Of a DNA stretch of 59,763 bases, positions 54,066-59,763 are shown one piece after another. Below the pieces are notes generated by a model. That model searched no databases. It had not been told where the DNA came from and saw nothing but the letters and a program-made list of their open reading frames with translations. The DNA is from an uncultured Bacteroides sp. (lineage in GTDB: Bacteria; Bacteroidota; Bacteroidia; Bacteroidales; Bacteroidaceae). Position 1 is the first letter of the stretch. Each line of letters starts with the position of its first letter. Location of the stretch: contig CASENM010000015.1 in NCBI GenBank assembly GCA_949289295.1, positions 1 through 59,763 on the forward strand. Direction: 5' to 3'. The translations under genes were made by a program, and so were the position numbers.

Positions 54066-55397
54066 ATGACGACGACTTATTCAAACAAGGAAATCTGGCA
54101 CGTCACCTATCCCATTTTTCTGGGACTGATTGCGCAGAACGTGATCAATGTGACGGATACGGCCTTTCTGGGCCATGTAAGTGAGGTGGCATTGGGTGCC
54201 GCCGCCATGGGTGGGTTGCTTTATATCTGTTTCTATACCGTGGCGTTCGGCTTCAGTGTCGGTTCGCAGATCATGATTGCACGCCGTAACGGTGAGGGCA
54301 ATTACCGGGCGGTAGGTCCCATCATGTGGCAAGGTTCCGCCTTCAGTCTGATCATGGCGGTGCTGTTGCTGGGCCTGATGTATTTTGTGGCCGGACCGCT
54401 CATCCGCCTGCTGATTACTTCCGATGCGATTTTTGAGGCTACCTACGAGTTCTATATATGGCGTATGTGGGGATTCCTGTTCGCTTTCCTCAACGTGATG
54501 TTCCGCGCCCTGTATATCGGGATCACCCGTACCAAGGTGCTGACCATGAGTGCGGTGGTGATGGCATTGGTCAATGTCGTGTTCAACTACGGTCTGGTGT
54601 TCGGCCGTCTGGGTATGCCCGAAATGGGAATCCGCGGTGCGGCGCTGGCGTCGGTCATTTCCGAGGCCTCGTCGTTGATATTCTACCTTATATATACGTA
54701 TGCCAAGGTTGACCGCCGGAAATACGGACTGAACCGCATTCCCGGTTTCGACGGAGGAATGGTGTTGCGTATCCTTCACATCTCCTGCTTCACGATGGTG
54801 CAGTACTTCTTTTCGATGGGCATCTGGTTCGTGTTCTTCATGGCGTTGGAACGGCTCGGACAGCGTCAGCTGGCCATAGCCAACATCGTGCGGAGCGTGT
54901 ACGTGGTGCTGCTGATTCCGGCCCAGTCATTGTCGACCACCGCCAATACGTTGGTGAGCAATCTCATCGGAGCGGGCGGAGTGGACCATGTGATGGCTCT
55001 GTTGGGCAAGATAGCCCGGATGTCGTTCCTTATCATGGTTATCTGTGTAGGTTTGTGCACGGTATTCCCTCATGCCATCTTGTCGGTCTACACCAACGAG
55101 GCGGCGTTGCTTGCGGAGTCGGTCTCTTCACTCTATGTGGTATGTGCGGCCATGCTGATCGCTTCGGTGGCAAATATCTATTTCAACGGAATTTCCGGTA
55201 CCGGCAACACACAGGCGGCACTTTATCTGGAAGTGTTCGTGCTGGTGTTCTATGCGATATACATTGTTGTGGTCGGAATGGTGATACAGGCTCCCGTCAA
55301 CGTCTGTTTCACGACCGAGCTGGTCTATTATTCGCTGATGCTGATAATCAGCCTGATTTATCTGAAAAAAGCGAAATGGCAGAACAAAAAGATTTGA
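54066..55397 (+). CDS. MATE-family multidrug/cation exporter
   Basis: 443 residues from ATG 54066 (MTTTYSNKEIWHVTYPIFLGL). Twelve membrane segments in two halves with typical starts (NVINVTDTAFLGHVSEVALGAAAMG and AQSLSTTANTLVSNLIGAGG). Exchanges Na+ or H+ for organic cations across the inner membrane; substrate unknown. Own promoter upstream; ffh follows 119 bases later from its own promoter. Confidence 0.92.
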   Translation: MTTTYSNKEIWHVTYPIFLGLIAQNVINVTDTAFLGHVSEVALGAAAMGGLLYICFYTVAFGFSVGSQIMIARRNGEGNYRAVGPIMWQGSAFSLIMAVLLLGLMYFVAGPLIRLLITSDAIFEATYEFYIWRMWGFLFAFLNVMFRALYIGITRTKVLTMSAVVMALVNVVFNYGLVFGRLGMPEMGIRGAALASVISEASSLIFYLIYTYAKVDRRKYGLNRIPGFDGGMVLRILHISCFTMVQYFFSMGIWFVFFMALERLGQRQLAIANIVRSVYVVLLIPAQSLSTTANTLVSNLIGAGGVDHVMALLGKIARMSFLIMVICVGLCTVFPHAILSVYTNEAALLAESVSSLYVVCAAMLIASVANIYFNGISGTGNTQAALYLEVFVLVFYAIYIVVVGMVIQAPVNVCFTTELVYYSLMLIISLIYLKKAKWQNKKI

Positions 55398-55422
55398 GCG
55401 TTCCGATTTTTTTGTAATTTTG
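55393..55422 (+). promoter_or_regulatory. Promoter of ffh
   Basis: TTTG at 55393-55396, 18-base spacer, TAATTTTG at 55415-55422. It overlaps the end of the MATE gene and leaves a leader of about 90 bases. Confidence 0.65.
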
Positions 55423-55516
55423 CGCTCTGATCCGGATGAAGGGTGTGTCCTGAAGTGTCCCGGTGCATTTTTCGTCCGGTTTATGGTTCTGATAATTAAA
55501 ATAATACGATATAATT

Positions 55517-56842
55517 ATGTTCGACAATTTAAGTGAGAGACTGGAACGGTCGTTCAAGATATTGAAGGGTGAGGGCAAGATCACCGAAATCAATGTGGCG
55601 GAGACCTTGAAAGATGTGCGTCGCGCATTGCTTGACGCCGATGTGAACTACAAGGTGGCGAAGAGCTTTACCGATACCGTGAAAGAAAAGGCGATGGGCC
55701 AGAATGTGCTGACTGCCGTGAAGCCCAGCCAGCTGATGGTGAAAATCGTTCACGACGAGCTGGCTGACCTGATGGGTGGAGAAACCGCCGAGCTGGAGCT
55801 GAAAGGCCGTCCGGCAGTTATCCTGATGTCGGGTCTGCAAGGTTCCGGTAAGACTACTTTCTCCGGCAAGTTGGCCCGTATGCTGAAGGCGAAGAAGAAC
55901 CGCAAACCGTTGTTGGTGGCCTGCGACGTATACCGTCCTGCCGCCATCGAGCAGTTGAAGGTGCTGGGCGAGCAGATTCAGGTGCCGGTGTATAGCGAAC
56001 CGGAGAGCAAGGATCCGGTGAAGATCGCCCTGAACGCCATTCAGGAAGCCAAGGCAAAAGGGTATGACCTGGTGATTGTCGACACGGCCGGACGTCTGGC
56101 TGTCGATGAACAGATGATGAACGAGATTGCGGCCATCAAGGAGGCCATCACTCCGGATGCCACTTTGTTTGTGGTTGACTCCATGACCGGTCAGGATGCC
56201 GTGAATACAGCCCGCGAGTTCAACGAACGTCTGGATTTCACCGGCGTGGTATTGACCAAGCTCGACGGTGATACCCGTGGCGGTGCGGCGTTGTCTATCC
56301 GTACGGTAGTCAACAAGCCGATTATGTTTGTGGGTACTGGCGAAAAACTGGAAGCTATCGACTTGTTCCATCCCGCCCGTATGGCCGACCGTATTTTGGG
56401 TATGGGTGACATCGTATCGTTGGTGGAGCGTGCGCAAGAGCAGTATGACGAGGCCGAGGCGAAGCGTCTGCAGAAGAAGATCCAGAAGAACCAGTTTGAC
56501 TTCAATGACTTCCTCAACCAGATTCATCAGATCAAGAAGATGGGTAACCTGAAAGAACTGGCATCCATGATTCCGGGCGTGGGAAAGGCCATCAAGGATA
56601 TTGACATTGATGACAACGCGTTCAAGAGCATTGAGGCCATCATCTATTCGATGACTCCGGAAGAGCGTACGCATCCGGAAATATTGAACGGTTCGCGCCG
56701 TAACCGCATCGCAAAGGGTAGCGGTACGAACATTCAGGAGGTAAACCGTCTGCTGAAGCAATTCGACCAGACCCGCAAGATGATGAAGATGGTGACCAGC
56801 GGCAAGGCCGCCGGCATGATGCAGCGGATGAAAAAGAGATAA
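55517..56842 (+). CDS. ffh: Signal recognition particle protein Ffh
   Basis: 441 residues. Binds 4.5S RNA and signal sequences of nascent membrane proteins and delivers them to FtsY. N domain (ERLERSFKILKGEGKITE), GTPase G domain with GLQGSGKTTFSGKLA (about residue 107), DVYRPAAIEQL, VDTAGRLAVDEQ and TKLDGDTRGG, then the M domain with the conserved SMTPEERTHPEILNGSRRNRIAKGSG and a Met-rich end. Length is normal. Confidence 0.98.
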   Translation: MFDNLSERLERSFKILKGEGKITEINVAETLKDVRRALLDADVNYKVAKSFTDTVKEKAMGQNVLTAVKPSQLMVKIVHDELADLMGGETAELELKGRPAVILMSGLQGSGKTTFSGKLARMLKAKKNRKPLLVACDVYRPAAIEQLKVLGEQIQVPVYSEPESKDPVKIALNAIQEAKAKGYDLVIVDTAGRLAVDEQMMNEIAAIKEAITPDATLFVVDSMTGQDAVNTAREFNERLDFTGVVLTKLDGDTRGGAALSIRTVVNKPIMFVGTGEKLEAIDLFHPARMADRILGMGDIVSLVERAQEQYDEAEAKRLQKKIQKNQFDFNDFLNQIHQIKKMGNLKELASMIPGVGKAIKDIDIDDNAFKSIEAIIYSMTPEERTHPEILNGSRRNRIAKGSGTNIQEVNRLLKQFDQTRKMMKMVTSGKAAGMMQRMKKR

Positions 56843-56920
56843 GATAAACCCTGCCGGAAATCAGATATTCCGGCAAAGATGGCGGGTGAAGTTTTAATTA
56901 GACTTTGACTGTTTCAAAAG

Positions 56921-56960
56921 CGCGTGGCGGAATTGTTTGGTTCCGCCAATGCGTTGTTTG
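56921..56960 (+). terminator. Possible terminator after ffh
   Basis: TGGCGGAA (56925-56932) pairs with TTCCGCCA (56941-56948); a T-rich but interrupted tail follows. A shorter stem, TGCCGGAA with TTCCGGCA at 56852-56875, precedes it. Confidence 0.5.
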
Positions 56961-57088
56961 ATTTTCATTGACAGGCAGTTGAAATAGGGGAAAGACATGG
57001 CGATGTTACTGTTATTTTGAAATTATTCTGTAATTTTGTTTTAATTCCTGTTTAATGGGTTTGCAATTACCCTGTCAATCCACTCTTC

Positions 57089-57096
57089 TACTTTTG
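57089..57096 (+). promoter_or_regulatory. -7 box of the second SusC (pseudo)gene
   Basis: TACTTTTG matches TAnnTTTG, 25 bases before the ATG at 57122. The nearest TTTG (57060) is 25 bases upstream, longer than usual. Confidence 0.45.
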
Positions 57097-57121
57097 TCGC
57101 ATCTTAATAAAATACAAAAGT

Positions 57122-58543
57122 ATGAAGAGAAAAATTCATTTGTTGTTTGTGATGCTAAGCCTGCTGTGTACATTCAATGTGCCAATGTGGGCAGCAGCCC
57201 TTTCCGATCATATTGTGAAAGGAATCGTGATTGACGAAAGCGGTCTGGCGGTTATCGGTGCCAGCATTTCGGAAAAAGGTACTAAAAACGGAGCCATTAC
57301 TGATATGGACGGAAAGTTTACACTTAGAATTGAGGATTACGGCCATACATTGGAAGTTTCATATATTGGATATGCGACCCAGAGCGTGCAGGCTGAACCG
57401 GGAAAGGATCTTCGCATTGTGTTGAAGGAAGATGCGGAGACGCTTGACGAGGTGGTGATTGTCGGTTATCAGGTGATGAGAAAGACAGATGTGGTCGGTG
57501 CGGTATCAAGTGTGAAGGCAAACGAGCTGAATGTTACGACCCCCACCGTAGGTCAGAGTCTGGTCGGCAAGGTGTCTGGTGTGCAGATTTCGCAGGTTAC
57601 CGGTGCTCCTTATGGAAACACCAAGATTCGTGTGCGGGGTGTAGCCTCCATCAATGCCAGTTCCGATCCGCTTTATGTCATCGACGGTTATCCCTCTAAT
57701 GATGACCTGATGCTTAATCCGGAAGATATCGTATGCCAGCGATTATGGTTTCCAACAGATAGAGAATCCTGTTGCATTGGCTACAGAAACCAAAATCCGC
57801 AGGAGAGGTGTAAGGAATACCTATAATATGACCGCTACATACGAACCGGTCGAGAATCTTTTCTTGAAAGCTAATCTGGGTATGTACACCTATACTGAAA
57901 AGTATGAGTTTTATCGTCCGACCAGTCTTTCTGACTGCAGTTGAACAATACCTACAAATCCAACTGGACAATGCTTTCTTACTTTTCCCGTCTGAATTAT
58001 AACTTCAAGAACAAATATTATATCACAGCTTCGTTCCGTGGTGATGCCTCCTCACTCTTTGGTCCTGAGAACCGTTGGGGGTATTTCCCGTCCGTCTCGG
58101 CGGCGTGGACACTCTCTAACGAGGACTTCTGGCAGGACAATCTGGGCGACGCATCTTCGTTCAAGCTGCGTGCCAGCTGGGGTATGAGCGGAAACAACAA
58201 CATCGGTAACTATGAATACGCGGCCATCATGAATTCTCCGGCAGGTGCGGTATTCGGCAACGGCACCATCGTGTCGGCCATGTATCCGGGCGGCGTGAAA
58301 GACAATGCCATCGGATGGGAGTCCACTTCACAGTATAATGTGGGATTCGATTTGTCCTTGTTCAGCAACCGCCTCTCCATTTCAGGAAACTATTATCTGA
58401 GTTATACGAAAGACCTGTTGTTTGAGCAGCCTATATCCGCCATCTCGGGTGCGAGCTCCATGCTGACCAACTTGCCGGACTCGGAGATACGCAATACCGG
58501 TTTCGACGTACAGGTGGACGCACGCCTGATTACCGGAAATGAT
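57122..58543 (+). pseudogene. SusC/RagA-like TonB-dependent transporter with internal deletions, interrupted by IS110
   Basis: The start is good: signal peptide, regulatory domain (VKGIVIDESGLAVIGASISEKG), LDEVVIVGYQ and plug to LMLNPEDIV at about 57733. There the normal ESISVLKDAxAxxxYG motif is missing and the text resumes in another frame with ASDYGFQQIENPVALATETK, part of the barrel. That frame stops at 57944 (SDCS-stop), and a third frame resumes with LNNTYKSNWTMLSYFSRLNY to NTGFDVQVDARLITGND. The two jumps indicate two deletions of several hundred bases each. The gene is then cut at 58543 by an IS110-family element. It cannot encode a working transporter. Confidence 0.85.
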
Positions 58544-58548
58544 TACCT

Positions 58549-58556
58549 TAGATTTG
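58549..58556 (+). promoter_or_regulatory. -7 box inside the IS110 left end
   Basis: TAGATTTG matches TAnnTTTG, 5 bases inside the element. No TTTG is present about 20 bases upstream in the host sequence, so a full promoter could form only when the right end joins the left end in the circular form. Confidence 0.5.
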
Positions 58557-58561
58557 CATCC

Positions 58562-58750
58562 GAGGATTACAGATAAAATAGAAAAGATAAATTTGTGAAG
58601 CAAAGAAAGAATGCAGGAAGTGAACCAGGAAATGATACGGAAATTCCAAGTTCCATGTTCATAAGCGGACTTCCTGCTTGTTTGAACCTAGACCCAGATA
58701 GTAGGTTAACATCCATTGTTAAGGTAATTAGGTTAAGTTCAAGCCCTTTC
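58562..58750 (+). ncRNA. IS110 bridge RNA with readable target and donor guides
   Basis: Two guide loops can be drawn. Loop 1 is closed by a perfect 9-bp stem (58613-58621 with 58669-58677) and an inner GAAC/GTTC pair; its 5' side carries GGAAATGAT (58628-58636), identical to host target plus core at 58535-58543. Loop 2 is closed by TTGAAC/GTTCAA (58682-58687 with 58737-58742) and CTA/TAG; its 3' side carries TAAGGTAAT (58720-58728), the reverse complement of core plus element start at 58542-58550. This is the arrangement of target-binding and donor-binding loops described for IS621-type bridge RNAs. RNA ends are approximate. Confidence 0.85.
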
Positions 58751-58777
58751 TTTACAGAAAATTTTAGAGACAAAAGT

Positions 58778-59763
58778 ATGGAAAATTTTTATTTTATCGG
58801 TGTTGACGTGTCAAAAAAGAAGCTGGACTTCTGTGTGATGTTTGAAGGAAAGGTTGTGCATGAAGAGGAAACAGCCAACCATCAAAGTGCAATCATGTCG
58901 TTGTTGCATCAATTGGAAGAGGATTATGGGATAGCAAGCGATCAAATACTTGTCTGTGCGGAACATACCGGGCAATACACGTTCCCTTTGGCTTGTGCCT
59001 GTAAAGCAGTGGAATGCAAGTTGTGGCTTGAAAACGCAGCGGAAATCAAATACTCTTCCGGTGTACAGCGAGGAAAGAATGACAAGGTGGATGCCAAACG
59101 TATCGCCATCTATGCCAGACGTTTTCAGGACAAAGTACAGTATTATGAACGTCCTACTGAAGATATTGAAAGATTGAAACAGCTTGAGTCTGAACGTACC
59201 CTGTACGTGGCGGATTTAGCCAAATATAAAGGACAGGTGAAAGACCAGAAGGACTATATGCCAAAAGCCCTGTATGAACGTAAAATGAAGCGTTTGCAGG
59301 CTTTGATGGAAGACTTGGAGGAAGCCATACAAGCCATTACAGACGAAATGGATGAAGTGATAGTCTCCTGTCCTGTATTGTACAGACAGAGGGAACTGCT
59401 AATGTCTATAGATGGTGTGGGGCGTGTAGTCGCGACCAACATGATAATCACTACGGAAGCCTTTACACGTTTTGATGATCCGAGAAAGTTCAACTGTTAT
59501 GCCGGAGTAGCCCCATTCTCTTATTCTTCCGGAAGTTCCCTGCACTCGAAAGCAAGGGTGTCACATCGGGCTGACAAGGTAATGAAAAGGCTATTGCACT
59601 TGGCTGCCGTAGCTATAACGCATCGGATTGGTGGGGAACTGAAGAAGTATTACGAAAGGAAAGTTGCCGAAGGCAAGAACAAGATGTCCGTCATCAATGC
59701 GCTACGAGCCAAAATTGTAGCAAGAATGTTTGCGGTCATCAAAAGAAATGAGAAATATAAACC
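58778..59763 (+). CDS. IS110-family transposase (DEDD recombinase), C-terminus beyond window
   Basis: About 328 residues are visible and the frame is still open at the edge. The N-terminal RuvC-like DEDD domain shows GVDVSKKKLDFCV (first Asp), CAEHTGQY (Glu) and NDKVDAKRIAIYA (final acidic pair). The C-terminal Transposase_20 region shows LLMSIDGVGRVVATNMI, FNCYAGVAPFSYSSGSSLHSK and RLLHLAAVAITH; the serine in SSGSS fits the catalytic Ser of the family. A non-coding left end upstream carrying the RNA is the layout of the IS110 group proper rather than of the IS1111 group. Confidence 0.95.
   Translation, partial: MENFYFIGVDVSKKKLDFCVMFEGKVVHEEETANHQSAIMSLLHQLEEDYGIASDQILVCAEHTGQYTFPLACACKAVECKLWLENAAEIKYSSGVQRGKNDKVDAKRIAIYARRFQDKVQYYERPTEDIERLKQLESERTLYVADLAKYKGQVKDQKDYMPKALYERKMKRLQALMEDLEEAIQAITDEMDEVIVSCPVLYRQRELLMSIDGVGRVVATNMIITTEAFTRFDDPRKFNCYAGVAPFSYSSGSSLHSKARVSHRADKVMKRLLHLAAVAITHRIGGELKKYYERKVAEGKNKMSVINALRAKIVARMFAVIKRNEKYK

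Larger units (their letters stand above)
58542..59763 (+). mobile_element. IS110-family insertion sequence (left end to window edge)
   Basis: The left boundary is set by guide matches: host GGAAATG (58535-58541), core AT (58542-58543), element starting TACCTTA (58544-58550). The element has a 234-base non-coding left end followed by the transposase gene. The right end lies outside the window. No terminal inverted repeat or target duplication is expected in this family apart from the shared core. Confidence 0.88.

Noticed and set aside
55529-56761. Minus-strand frame of 410 codons opposite ffh
   Set aside because: Shadow of the ffh codon usage; no recognisable domain, and ffh is certain.

Overview
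The window is chromosomal DNA of a gut Bacteroidota, most likely Bacteroides or Phocaeicola. The evidence is SusC/SusD transport pairs, a hybrid two-component system, BtuG-type vitamin B12 capture, NigD-like lipoproteins, and many promoters with the Bacteroides -7 box TAnnTTTG (sometimes with a -33 TTTG 18-20 bases upstream). No rRNA, tRNA or CRISPR array was seen.

Layout. 1-385: tail of a SusD-like gene from a preceding locus. 813-12888: a polysaccharide utilisation locus with a SusC gene broken by two lesions, an intact SusD, a secreted sulfatase-modifying-factor/Asp-box fusion, two tandem GH29 alpha-L-fucosidases and a GH3 enzyme. 12970-22151: an ADP-ribosylglycohydrolase, the NifU-like/GGGtGRT pair, a DUF4375 gene behind a hairpin leader, a NigD-like lipoprotein, then a Yip1-smpB-metH-ung run. 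22242-26705 (minus): asnA, dTDP-glucose 4,6-dehydratase, a phosphodiesterase and a K+/H+ antiporter. 26771-31369: a cobalamin riboswitch followed by a BtuG-BtuF-BtuC-BtuD operon. 31447-33673: a three-gene cassette (GNAT-like, DUF3440 PAPS-reductase-like, ParB-like) resembling IbrA/IbrB. 33795-40281 (minus): two half-size chromate transporters, a hybrid two-component sensor and pgk. 40547-49596: a remnant of an AAA-ATPase/DUF1703 gene, then GH89, GH31 with dockerin-like and cohesin-like tail, and a secreted six-hairpin-like enzyme. 50062-56842: an HxlR/NAD(P)-binding divergent pair, rhamnose mutarotase, a FadL-like porin, a MATE exporter and ffh. 57122-59763: a SusC pseudogene with internal deletions, interrupted by an IS110-family element that runs off the window.

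The most informative observation is at the end. The non-coding left end of the IS110 element folds into two guide loops. One carries GGAAATGAT, identical to the host sequence just left of the insertion; the other carries TAAGGTAAT, the exact reverse complement of the first bases of the element plus a shared AT. The two matches overlap by exactly AT, which fixes the core dinucleotide and reads as a bridge RNA with its own target and donor code. A second undescribed-looking feature is a family of 22-bp-period palindromic repeats at four intergenic loci (15983, 23472, 33707, 52241).

Functionally the window combines host-glycan foraging (fucosidases, alpha-GlcNAc-ase, GH31), B12 scavenging placed 5 kb from a B12-dependent methionine synthase, and housekeeping genes.
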